A DNA stretch of 45,306 nucleotides from JAVBOW01 sp031550125 (GTDB lineage: Bacteria; Bacteroidota; Bacteroidia; Bacteroidales; Rikenellaceae), in assembly GCA_031550125.1 (NCBI GenBank), contig JAVBOW010000021.1, positions 1-45,306 of the forward strand. The letters run 5' to 3'. Below are positions 34,635 to 42,633 of the stretch, piece after piece; the first letter of the stretch is position 1, and the number at the start of each line of letters is the position of its first letter. Below the pieces are notes generated by a model that was given only the letters and a program-made list of their open reading frames with translations, had not been told where the DNA came from and made no database searches. The translations under genes and the position numbers were made by a program.

Positions 34635-35585
34635 TCAGAATCCCACGGTGAATCCCACGGCGTAAGGATAGACCTCGGGGCCGTGGCCGCTCTCGAACAT
34701 GGGGTTCATCTGGCAGCGTCCGTAGATGCCGAACACCCCGTAGCCGGCGCGCATGGTAAGGTTCCAGCGCAGCAGGTTGAGGTTGAACGAATCGTGATTC
34801 TTTTCCTTATCGCCGTTATATGTATATTTTATCTTGGTGTGCGAGCCGAGTTTCATCCCTCCCGTCACACCGCCCTCGATCCAGAAGCTTTTATCGCCGC
34901 AGCCTTCGCCCTGGACGGGAAACCGTAAGCGCAGCATGAGCGGCACGTCGACGTAGAGGGTAACGAGTTTAGACTTGGAGATCCTGTCGATGTATTCGCC
35001 CGAGGCTTCGGTCATCCCGTTGTTGTTCACTATCGTCATGTCGTTCTCGAAGCGGTAGTTGCCCCAGTCGAGCCAAACGCCGGTGACCATATTCAGAGTG
35101 CCGCCGCGCGTAACGGGCATGGTGAGCGTAACCGCGTTGAGTACGAAATTGATGGACTTCGTGGTGTTGAGCGCAAGGAATTCGTCGCCCTCGGCTCCGG
35201 AGATGAAGTTGTGGTCGGCATAGGCGTTTATTCCCATGCTGACGCCGCCTGCGGTAAAGCCGCTCTTTCCATGTTTCTTCTTAACCGCTTTCTTCACCTC
35301 GGTAACCACTTCATTTTCCGCTCCGTCCGCCTTCTTTGTAACGACGGTGGTGGTTATGACCTCGGTCCCCGTAAACGGGATGCCCTCTTTTTTAGTTTCC
35401 GTCCGGATGATCACGGTGTCGCCTTTCACCTCCATATCGGTGGTTTTTACGGTTTTGTCGGCTGTGACTGTTACGTTGCCGCCGGTGACCGTAATGCTGC
35501 CGGCAGATCCGGAATCTTTGATTGTTTGGGAAAACGCAGGGATGCAAAGCGCCGCCGCACAGGCGGCAAGGATAGTTTTTTTCAT
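34635..35585 (-). CDS. Outer-membrane beta-barrel protein of the sigma-factor operon
   Basis: About 316 residues with signal peptide MKKTILAACAAALCIPAFSQ. Residues of about 21-105 are a hydrophilic Thr/Val/Lys-rich segment (DTVIIRTETKKEG, TEVITTTVVTKKADG) probably outside the barrel. From residue of about 108 a pattern of alternating amphipathic strands begins (GFTAGGVSMGINAYADHNF, LTMPVTRG, YVDVPLMLRLRF, RWNLTMRAGYGVFGIYGR) ending in a C-terminal aromatic strand (PYAVGFTVGF), as in PorT/OmpA-like barrels of Bacteroidetes. Last gene of the ECF sigma operon, 13 bases after the partner gene. Function unknown. Confidence 0.72.
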   Translation of the reverse strand: MKKTILAACAAALCIPAFSQTIKDSGSAGSITVTGGNVTVTADKTVKTTDMEVKGDTVIIRTETKKEGIPFTGTEVITTTVVTKKADGAENEVVTEVKKAVKKKHGKSGFTAGGVSMGINAYADHNFISGAEGDEFLALNTTKSINFVLNAVTLTMPVTRGGTLNMVTGVWLDWGNYRFENDMTIVNNNGMTEASGEYIDRISKSKLVTLYVDVPLMLRLRFPVQGEGCGDKSFWIEGGVTGGMKLGSHTKIKYTYNGDKEKNHDSFNLNLLRWNLTMRAGYGVFGIYGRCQMNPMFESGHGPEVYPYAVGFTVGF

Positions 35586-35598
35586 GATCTTATAGGGT

Positions 35599-36465
35599 TT
35601 AATTTTTATCTTTTCCTCGTTGGACCGTGCGAGACAGAAGGTTGCCGTTGAGGTCGTAACGCTCCACAGTCGTAGAGCGGGAATATATAAGTCCGTCCAC
35701 GCCGCCTATCCGGCCCCTGCCGGAGACGTAAAGGCGCGTCAGGGCAAGCGCGGCCTCCGACCTTTTCAGCGACGGCAGCTCTACCGGGTTGCCCCATATG
35801 TTCACCGTCCGACCGGAGGCCCCCTTCCTGCCGGCGTCGGACAGCGCCGCGACGTCGCGGCTCGCCAGTTTCACTTCAGGCAGGGCTGCGGCCAAAAGCT
35901 CGCCCGCGCCTATCGGGGCGAACCTTTCGTAATGTTCGCCGGCGGGTTCCTCCTGCCTTGCGGAATCCGTGGCCTCCGTAACCGCGGCTTTCACCTTCTT
36001 CCGCGGCACAGCGGCCGCACCTCCGGAAACGGCGAGCGCAATTTCCGACGCTACCGCGTCACCCGCGGCGGGCGTCAAGAAAGCTGTATCCGTCTGCGTC
36101 CGGGGCGAAACGGCGCGGGAGACAAGTTCCCTGCCGTCACCCGAGGGAGTGGAGGGAATAAGGAGATAAACAGCCGCGAGAGCGGCAACGGCGGCGGCGG
36201 CCAAACCGCCCCATAAAGGCCTGGGCGAAACATGGCGGCGGCGGAGCGAATCCCTGTCTGGGAAGACGACGTTGCCGTCGGGCCTGAGTTTCAACCCGGC
36301 GAAAATATCGGCGTCGCCCTCTCCGTCGCCTTCGGCGGCGGCAATCAGCCTCTCGTCACGGACGGTCAGCCCTTCCGTGGCGGACCTTTTGAGCGCATCT
36401 CGGTCCGGGAAACGGCATCCGGACTGAGGGACGAGCGTAAACTCTTTATCTTCCGTCTTTTTCAT
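35599..36465 (-). CDS. Membrane-anchored partner of the ECF sigma factor (putative anti-sigma)
   Basis: About 288 residues. The cytoplasmic N-terminus (residues 1-82) carries the motif FPDRD-(A/S)-L-(K/R)-R twice, at residues 19-27 and 68-76. A single membrane helix lies at residues of about 85-106 (LWGGLAAAAVAALAAVYLLI), followed by a ~180-residue periplasmic part with Ala-rich stretches and a C-terminal LNGNLLSRTV strand. This shape matches anti-sigma factors encoded next to ECF sigma genes, but no ZAS or FecR domain is recognised, so the role is inferred from context. The ATG at 36465 is preferred to the GTG at 36471. Confidence 0.6.
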   Translation of the reverse strand: MKKTEDKEFTLVPQSGCRFPDRDALKRSATEGLTVRDERLIAAAEGDGEGDADIFAGLKLRPDGNVVFPDRDSLRRRHVSPRPLWGGLAAAAVAALAAVYLLIPSTPSGDGRELVSRAVSPRTQTDTAFLTPAAGDAVASEIALAVSGGAAAVPRKKVKAAVTEATDSARQEEPAGEHYERFAPIGAGELLAAALPEVKLASRDVAALSDAGRKGASGRTVNIWGNPVELPSLKRSEAALALTRLYVSGRGRIGGVDGLIYSRSTTVERYDLNGNLLSRTVQRGKDKN

Positions 36466-36472
36466 AATCACG

Positions 36473-36955
36473 TCAGATCAGTTTGTCTATCGAACCTATA
36501 TATTCGCGCAGGAACACCCTGGCGCGATAAATATAAACCTTAACCTGGGCGGGGCTGAGACCCGTGATGGCGCCTATCTCCCCGTAGCTGTAACCCTCGT
36601 AATCGCGCAGCAACACCACCGACCGCTGCTCGGCCGGCAGGCGGTCGACGGCCATGTGCAGTATTTCGTTGAGGTCGAAATGGCCCTGGGCCGGGACTCC
36701 GGCCCCCGCAGCAGCGTCGCAAACCGACATGCGCCCCTCTTTGCGTATCGAGTCTATCATATTGTTATAGGCCACCGTGAAGAGGTACGATTTCGATTTC
36801 GCCGACTCGACAGCCTCGCGGTTAACCCAAAGCGTCGCGAAAGCGTCCTGAACCAGATCCCTGGCCCTCTCGCCATCATGTACGCCCTTGACCATGAAGC
36901 GGTAAAGGTTGTCGGCGTGGTCGTCTACGCACAGGTTGAATTCTTCTCTGGTCAT
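36473..36955 (-). CDS. ECF-family RNA polymerase sigma factor
   Basis: About 160 residues. Region 2: FMVKGVHDGERARDLVQDAFATLWVNRE and SKSYLFTVAYNNMIDSIRK, with the -10 binding helix and the DxVQDxF motif. Region 4: LPAEQRSVVLLRDYEGYSYGEIGAITGLSPAQVKVYIYRAR, a helix-turn-helix that binds the -35 region. No anti-sigma domain is fused. It opens a minus-strand operon with a membrane partner and an outer-membrane barrel, a common signalling layout for envelope responses in Bacteroidetes. The TetR gene diverges from it. Confidence 0.93.
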   Translation of the reverse strand: MTREEFNLCVDDHADNLYRFMVKGVHDGERARDLVQDAFATLWVNREAVESAKSKSYLFTVAYNNMIDSIRKEGRMSVCDAAAGAGVPAQGHFDLNEILHMAVDRLPAEQRSVVLLRDYEGYSYGEIGAITGLSPAQVKVYIYRARVFLREYIGSIDKLI

Positions 36956-37104
36956 CGGTTGGGTCCGGCTCTGTTTTCACGTTAAACGCAAACGGTGCGT
37001 AAAAGTTACAATGCGGCGTAAAATTATTCGAAAAAATTTTGAATATCCGATTTTCATCCATAAAATTGCATAAATTTAATAACCTTATTAAATAGCTTTA
37101 TAAA

Positions 37105-37725
37105 ATGGAGTCGCAGGATCAGCTTTCCACCGAGCAGGCCATACTCGAGGCGGCCGAAGCGCTATTCCTCATGCAGGGTTACGCCCGCACCTCCACGACG
37201 CAGATAGCGCGCAGGGCGGGATGCAACCAGGCGCTGGTGCATTACTATTTCCGCACCAAGGCGCAGCTGTTCGACCGCATCTTCACAGGCAAGCTGCAAT
37301 CTTTCGTAGCCGAATTCCTGGGGGCGTACAGCCAAGGCACAACTTTTGAGCGGCGTATCTGCGGCATCGTCGACGCCCATTACCGCATACTGGCGCGCAA
37401 CCCACTGCTTCCGGCGCTGATAATCGGCGAGCTGGCCGCCGATCCGGAACGTATCGAGTCAGTCAAAACCGGCGCGGGGCCGTTGCCCGCAGAACTCTTC
37501 GGACGTCTGGAGGCCGACCTGGAAGATGAAATAGCGGCGGGACGAGTGCGTCCCATGCAGGCCCGGGAGCTGTTGCTGGACATCCTGTCGCTCGACGCCT
37601 TCCCGTTCCTGGCCGCCCCGCTGCTAAAGCGCCTTCCGGGCATAGCAGGGGAGAGTCCCGAAAAGTTTTACGCCGCCCGATGCGAGGCGGTCAAACGAAC
37701 GCTCATAAACAGTCTTAAGCCATGA
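37105..37725 (+). CDS. TetR-family transcriptional regulator of the exporter operon
   Basis: About 206 residues. The N-terminal helix-turn-helix STEQAILEAAEALFLMQGYARTS...TTQIARRAGCNQALVHYYFRTKAQLF is typical of TetR repressors; the C-terminal part is a helical ligand-binding domain with no assignable family. It is the first gene of the plus-strand exporter run, and its stop overlaps the TolC start (ATGA). Context resembles E. coli CecR beside ybhGFSR: a drug- or metabolite-responsive repressor. An AT-rich promoter region (37060-37104) is shared with the divergent sigma operon. Confidence 0.92.
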   Translation: MESQDQLSTEQAILEAAEALFLMQGYARTSTTQIARRAGCNQALVHYYFRTKAQLFDRIFTGKLQSFVAEFLGAYSQGTTFERRICGIVDAHYRILARNPLLPALIIGELAADPERIESVKTGAGPLPAELFGRLEADLEDEIAAGRVRPMQARELLLDILSLDAFPFLAAPLLKRLPGIAGESPEKFYAARCEAVKRTLINSLKP

Positions 37726-38972
37726 AAAAACAGGCATTGGCGCTATTGTTTGCAATATATTGCGCCGCGGCGGCGGCGCAGGTGACCGTAGAGGAGTGCT
37801 GGCAAAAGGCGCGAGAGAACTATCCGCTCACGGCCCGCGCCGGACTGATCGACCGTGCGCGCGACTACACACTGTCCAACGCCTCCAGGGGCTACCTGCC
37901 CAGGATACAGATCACGGCCAGGGCAACGTACCAGTCCGACGTGACCTCCCTGCCCCTGAACATTCCAGGAATGGACATCCCCGAGCTTCCGAAAGACAAT
38001 TACGACGCGCGCGCCGAAATAAGCCAGGTGGTGTGGGACGGGGGACGCATACGCGCAGGCAAGATGGCCGCAGAAACGGAGTCGGGGGTGGAACGTCAGG
38101 CGCTGGAGGTGGACCTCTACGCCCTGCGCGAAAGGGTGGATCAACTGTTCTTCGGCATCCTCCTGCTCGACGCCCAGCTGGAACAGAACAAATTATTGCA
38201 CGACGACCTGGCCCGCAGCCGCGAGCAGGTTAAAGCCTGGATAGCCTCGGGCGTTGCCAGCCGCGCCGACCTCGACGCGGTGGAGGCGGAGGCTGTCGCC
38301 TCGCGCCAGAACCGCGCCTCGCTCTCCTCCGCACGCCACGCCTACGCATCGATGCTGGGGGCGATGACGGGCATCGCCGGCGAGATAATCCCCGTGCCTC
38401 CCGCTGCGGACGCGCCCGGTGATTTGAACATCCGCCGTCCCGAACTTGCGCTCCTCGAAGCGCGCGACCAACAACTGCGATCGAAACTCAAAACCATATC
38501 GGCCAACAACATGCCTTCACTGGGGGCTTTCGCCCAGGGCGGCTACGGACGTCCGGGCCTGAATATGCTCAACACCTCGTTCGAACCATACTGGCTCGTG
38601 GGAGCGAGGCTGACATGGGACATAGGCAACCTCTACACCCGGCGCAACGACCGCCGCCTGGTGGACAACGCCCGGCAAAACGTAGACGTGCAACGCTCGA
38701 CGTTCCTCTTCAACACCCGCCTGACTCTCGACAGGCAGGAGCGCCGCGTGGAGGAGATCAGGCAGCTGTTAGCCGACGACGACCGGCTGGTGGAACTACG
38801 GTCGTCGCTCAGCCGGGCCGCCCGGGCCAGGGCGGCCGAGGGGACGATAAGCGTAACCGAGCTGATGCGTCAGGTGATGGCCGAAGACCTCGCCCGCCAG
38901 GCGCGCAACCTCCATCAGGTACAGCTTATGATGGCCATTTACGACATTAAGGTAACGACAAACGGATTCTGA
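37722..38972 (+). CDS. TolC-family outer-membrane efflux channel
   Basis: About 416 residues with signal peptide (ALALLFAIYCAAAAAQ). Two OEP-type halves are visible: VTVEECWQKARENYPL near the start with a strand-helix pattern (RIQITARATYQSDV), and a second half starting near LNIRRPELALLEARDQQL with MPSLGAFAQGGYGRPGLN and YWLVGARLTWDIGNLY. Each gives outer-membrane strands plus long periplasmic helices, the TolC trimer layout. It forms the exit duct of the exporter encoded behind it. Start overlaps the TetR stop. Confidence 0.88.
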   Translation: MKKQALALLFAIYCAAAAAQVTVEECWQKARENYPLTARAGLIDRARDYTLSNASRGYLPRIQITARATYQSDVTSLPLNIPGMDIPELPKDNYDARAEISQVVWDGGRIRAGKMAAETESGVERQALEVDLYALRERVDQLFFGILLLDAQLEQNKLLHDDLARSREQVKAWIASGVASRADLDAVEAEAVASRQNRASLSSARHAYASMLGAMTGIAGEIIPVPPAADAPGDLNIRRPELALLEARDQQLRSKLKTISANNMPSLGAFAQGGYGRPGLNMLNTSFEPYWLVGARLTWDIGNLYTRRNDRRLVDNARQNVDVQRSTFLFNTRLTLDRQERRVEEIRQLLADDDRLVELRSSLSRAARARAAEGTISVTELMRQVMAEDLARQARNLHQVQLMMAIYDIKVTTNGF

Positions 38973-38974
38973 CT

Positions 38975-39880
38975 ATGAAAAAGACACTCATCGCGATGGC
39001 CGTCGCCGCATTATGCCTTTCGTGCGGACGCGGGAAAGAGGATTTCGACGCTTCGGGCCGCTTCGAGGCAACCGAGACCGTCGTCTCGGCCGAGGTGGCC
39101 GGACGTCTCACCTGCCTGGAGGTGACAGAAGGGCAACAGGTTACGGAGGGAGAGCGCGTCGGCGCGATCGACACCGTCCAGACCATACTTAAAATAAGCC
39201 AGTTGGAGGCCATGATGAGCGCCGCGGCAAGCCGCCGCACCGACATTTCGCGCCAGGTGGCCGCCACCGAGCAGCTGATAGCCACGCAGCGGAGGGAGAG
39301 GGAGCGTTTCAGGAAACTCGTCGAGGCGGACGCCGCCAATCAAAAGCAACTGGACGACATAGACGCGCAGATAGCCCTGCTCGAAAAACAGCTCTCCGCC
39401 CAGCGGTCCACGCTCGAAAGCGGCAACCGCAGCCTTGGAGACGAGGCCCGCAGCCTCTTCTTCCAGATAGAGCAGATGCGGGATATGCTGGCTAAAAGCC
39501 GCATAACATCGCCCGTGGGAGGTACGGTGACGGCCAAATACGCCGAGACGGGCGAGATGGCCGCCGTAGGCCGCCCGCTGTTCAAGGTAGCCGACCTGGA
39601 AAACATATATCTGCGCGCCTACGTCGCGGCGGCGCAACTGACGCAGGTCAAACTGGGGCAAAAGGCGGATGTGTACGCCGATTTCGGCCCCGGAGACTAC
39701 CGCGTCTACCCGGGTACGGTGACATGGATAAGCGACCGCGCCGAGTTCACGCCGAAAAGCATACAGACCCGAGACGAGAGAGCCGACCAGGTGTACGCCG
39801 TAAAGATAGCCGTCCGCGGCGACGGCTACCTGAAAACAGGCATGTACGGGCAGGTGAAATTCGTCCGCGAAGAGGAATAA
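38975..39880 (+). CDS. HlyD-family periplasmic adaptor (membrane fusion) lipoprotein
   Basis: About 301 residues. The N-terminus MKKTLIAMAVAALCLSC ends in a lipobox-like Cys17. A barrel-sandwich (lipoyl-like) half RFEATETVVSAEVAGRL and a partner TSPVGGTVTAKYAETGE flank a long coiled coil (ATEQLIATQRRERERFRKLVEAD through EDLRS-like helices), and a beta-barrel FKVADLENIYLRAYV follows. This is the layout of YbhG/EmrA-like adaptors linking the inner-membrane ABC pump to TolC. It is 2 bases after TolC and 4 bases before the first ATPase. Confidence 0.9.
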   Translation: MKKTLIAMAVAALCLSCGRGKEDFDASGRFEATETVVSAEVAGRLTCLEVTEGQQVTEGERVGAIDTVQTILKISQLEAMMSAAASRRTDISRQVAATEQLIATQRRERERFRKLVEADAANQKQLDDIDAQIALLEKQLSAQRSTLESGNRSLGDEARSLFFQIEQMRDMLAKSRITSPVGGTVTAKYAETGEMAAVGRPLFKVADLENIYLRAYVAAAQLTQVKLGQKADVYADFGPGDYRVYPGTVTWISDRAEFTPKSIQTRDERADQVYAVKIAVRGDGYLKTGMYGQVKFVREEE

Positions 39881-39884
39881 AGCC

Positions 39885-40799
39885 ATGAAAGCCGTAACCG
39901 CCGAAAGCCTGACGAAAAGCTACGGGGAGCTGCAAGCCCTCCGTGGCGTGAGTTTCGAGGTGGATCGCGGCGAGATCTTCGGGATCATAGGTCCCGACGG
40001 GGCCGGGAAGACCACCCTGCTGAGGATATTGACCACGCTCATACTCGCCGACGGGGGGAAGGCGTCGGTGGACGGACTGGACGTGGCGGAAGATTACCGG
40101 GCCATACGCAACCGGGTGGGTTACATGCCGGGGCGCTTCTCGCTCTACCCCGACCTGAGCGTCGAGGAGAACCTCTCCTTTTTCGCCTCGGTCTTCCGAA
40201 CCACCATAAAGGAGAATTACGGCCTGATCAAAGACATATACGTACAACTGGAGCCTTTTCGCCATCGCCGCGCGGCCAACCTGTCGGGCGGTATGAAACA
40301 GAAGCTGGCCCTCTGCTGCGCCCTTATACACCGCCCCTCGGCGCTGTTCCTCGACGAACCGACCACGGGCGTCGATCCTGTGTCGCGCAAAGAGTTCTGG
40401 GCCATGCTCGGACGCCTGTCCGGAGAGGGCATAAGCATAGTCGTCTCCACCCCGTACATGGACGAGGCGTCGCTATGCGGCCGCATAGCGCTGATGCGCG
40501 GAGGGGAGTTCCTTACGGTGGACACGCCTGCCGGTATAGTCGGATCCTACCCGCTCGACCTGTTGAGCGTCAGGGCCGGCGACATGCCCGCCCTGCTCGC
40601 CGGACTGAGGGAATGGGACGGGGCGGCAAGTTCTTTCGCCTTCGGAGACGTCCATCATGTGGCGCTCAAGGCTGGCCGCAGCGCCGAAGAGCTTGGACGT
40701 TACCTGTCGGACAAAGGATACGGAGAAACGGACATCCGCCACATAGCGCCGTCGATAGAGGATTGTTACATGCAACTGACACAGACAGACCGGAAATGA
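39885..40799 (+). CDS. ABC transporter ATP-binding protein (first of a pair)
   Basis: About 304 residues. Walker A GPDGAGKTT, Q-loop region LYPDLSVEENL, intact signature LSGGMKQKLALCCAL, Walker B ALFLDEPTTGVDP with the catalytic Glu. The switch (H-loop) position reads VVSTPYMDEA, so the usual His is Pro, and hydrolysis at that site may be weak. A C-terminal extension (residues of about 215-304) may mediate dimerisation. Matches the first half of E. coli YbhF. It overlaps the second ATPase gene by ATGA. Confidence 0.93.
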   Translation: MKAVTAESLTKSYGELQALRGVSFEVDRGEIFGIIGPDGAGKTTLLRILTTLILADGGKASVDGLDVAEDYRAIRNRVGYMPGRFSLYPDLSVEENLSFFASVFRTTIKENYGLIKDIYVQLEPFRHRRAANLSGGMKQKLALCCALIHRPSALFLDEPTTGVDPVSRKEFWAMLGRLSGEGISIVVSTPYMDEASLCGRIALMRGGEFLTVDTPAGIVGSYPLDLLSVRAGDMPALLAGLREWDGAASSFAFGDVHHVALKAGRSAEELGRYLSDKGYGETDIRHIAPSIEDCYMQLTQTDRK

Positions 40800-41536
40800 A
40801 CGACGCAGCCATAGTGACAGAAAACCTGACCAAACGTTTCGGGGAGTTCACCGCAGTCGACGGCATATCCTTCCGCGTGGAGAGGGGCGAGATATTCGGT
40901 TTCCTGGGAGCCAACGGCGCGGGCAAGACCACCGCCATGCGAATGCTGTGCGGGCTGAGCAAGCCTACCTCCGGGCGCGGCTACGTGGCCGGATACGACA
41001 TATGCGCCGAGCCGGAAATGGTGAAAAGCGCCATAGGCTACATGAGCCAGCGCTTCTCGCTCTATCCTGACCTTACGGTGAGGGAAAACATACGCCTCTT
41101 CGGGGGCATATACGGGATGGATACGCGTAGCATCGCCTCCAAAACCGACGAGATGCTCTCCGCACTCGACTTCGAGGGCGAGCGCAACACCCTGGTCGGC
41201 GACCTGCCGCTGGGCTGGAAACAGAAACTGGCTTTCTCTGCCGCCATATTCCACTCGCCACGCATAGTCTTCCTCGACGAACCCACTGGAGGCGTCGACC
41301 CCGCAACGCGGCGGCAATTTTGGGAGCTGATATACAAAGCCGCAGGCGAAGGAATAACAGTTTTCGTCACCACGCACTACATGGACGAGGCCGAATATTG
41401 CGACCGCGTGTCGATAATGGTCGACGGGAGGATAGAGGCCCTCGACGCCCCGGCCGCGCTGAAAGCCGCCATGGGGGTGCGGACGATGGACGAAGTGTTC
41501 TATGCGTTGGCCCGCAAAGCGCAAAACAAAGAATGA
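40796..41536 (+). CDS. ABC transporter ATP-binding protein (second of a pair)
   Basis: About 246 residues. Walker A GANGAGKTT, LYPDLTVRENI Q-loop region, Walker B IVFLDEPTGGVDP, and an intact switch His in TTHYMDEA. The signature LSGG is replaced by LPLGWKQKLAFSAAI, as in the second half of YbhF-type proteins. It should pair with the first ATPase to make one normal and one degenerate ATP site. ATG 40796 overlaps the previous stop (ATGA), and its own stop overlaps the first permease start. Confidence 0.93.
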   Translation: MNDAAIVTENLTKRFGEFTAVDGISFRVERGEIFGFLGANGAGKTTAMRMLCGLSKPTSGRGYVAGYDICAEPEMVKSAIGYMSQRFSLYPDLTVRENIRLFGGIYGMDTRSIASKTDEMLSALDFEGERNTLVGDLPLGWKQKLAFSAAIFHSPRIVFLDEPTGGVDPATRRQFWELIYKAAGEGITVFVTTHYMDEAEYCDRVSIMVDGRIEALDAPAALKAAMGVRTMDEVFYALARKAQNKE

Positions 41537-42633
41537 CCATGCAATTCGGCGCGTTCATACTCAAGGAATTCCGGCACATCTTCCGCGACAGGCGCACGAT
41601 GCTCATCCTGCTGGGCATACCCGTGGTGCAGATAGTGCTTTTCGGCTTCGCCATCACCACCGAGGTACGCAACGTGAAGGTGGCCGTGGCCGGGGGCCTG
41701 GGCGACGAGACGGCGCAGCGCATAGTCGAGAGGCTCGACGCGAGCGAATATTTCGACGTGGCGGGATACGTGGTATCCGGGACGGACGCCGACCGTCTCT
41801 TCCGCCGCCGCGAAGCCACGATAGTGGTGGCCTTCAGCCGTGATTTCTCAGGCAGCCTGCCCTCGGGAGAGGCCGCAGTGCAGATAATAGCCGACGCGTC
41901 CGACCCCAACCAGGCCACTATGGCGGCCAACTACGCGACGAGCATCATAACCGGACATATGGCCGGGGAGGACGCCGGGACGCCCATGGGCATAACGCCG
42001 GTGGTGAAAATGCTTTACAACCCGGGGATGAAATCGGCCTACAATTTCGTGCCGGGGGTGATGGGTTTGATATTGATGCTTATATGCGCCATGATGACCT
42101 CCATATCGATAGTCCGTGAAAAGGAGACGGGTACCATGGAGGTGTTGCTGGCCTCGCCCGTACGCCCGGTTTACATCATAATGGCCAAAGCCATACCCTA
42201 TATGGTCCTCTCGTGCGTGAACCTTATAACGCTCGTCCTGCTCGCGGTATTCCTTCTCGGGGTTCCCGTGGCAGGCAGCGTGTGGCTGCTGGGGCTGCTT
42301 TCGCTGCTCTTCATCGCGGTTTCGCTCTCGCTCGGCCTGCTCATTTCCACCGTAGCGCCCAACCAGGTGATAGCCATGCTGCTCTCGGGAATGGTGCTTA
42401 TGATGCCCGCGCTGATACTGTCGGGCATGGTCTTTCCCATAGAGAGCATGCCGTGGGTACTGAGGACCGTTTCCAACGCCATCCCCGCCCGCTGGTTCAT
42501 CTCGGCAGTAAGGAAGGTGATGATAGAGGGGCTTGGCGCGGCGGCAATAGCGCGCGAAATGGCAATACTGGGCTTCATGGCGCTGTTCCTGCTGACCGTA
42601 AGCCTCAAAAACTTCAAAAAACGGCTGGAATGA
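41533..42633 (+). CDS. ABC-2 type permease (YbhS-like)
   Basis: About 366 residues. An N-terminal helix (LILLGIPVVQIVLFGFAI), an external domain of about 130 residues, then five or so C-terminal helices (MGLILMLICAMMTSISIVREKETGTMEVLLASPV, VLSCVNLITLVLLAVFLL, LLSLLFIAVSLSLGLLIS). The motif REKETGTMEVLLASPVRP is characteristic of ABC-2 permeases. It forms a heterodimer with the next gene product. Start at 41533 in an ATGA overlap (alternative ATG 41539). Confidence 0.93.
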   Translation: MTMQFGAFILKEFRHIFRDRRTMLILLGIPVVQIVLFGFAITTEVRNVKVAVAGGLGDETAQRIVERLDASEYFDVAGYVVSGTDADRLFRRREATIVVAFSRDFSGSLPSGEAAVQIIADASDPNQATMAANYATSIITGHMAGEDAGTPMGITPVVKMLYNPGMKSAYNFVPGVMGLILMLICAMMTSISIVREKETGTMEVLLASPVRPVYIIMAKAIPYMVLSCVNLITLVLLAVFLLGVPVAGSVWLLGLLSLLFIAVSLSLGLLISTVAPNQVIAMLLSGMVLMMPALILSGMVFPIESMPWVLRTVSNAIPARWFISAVRKVMIEGLGAAAIAREMAILGFMALFLLTVSLKNFKKRLE

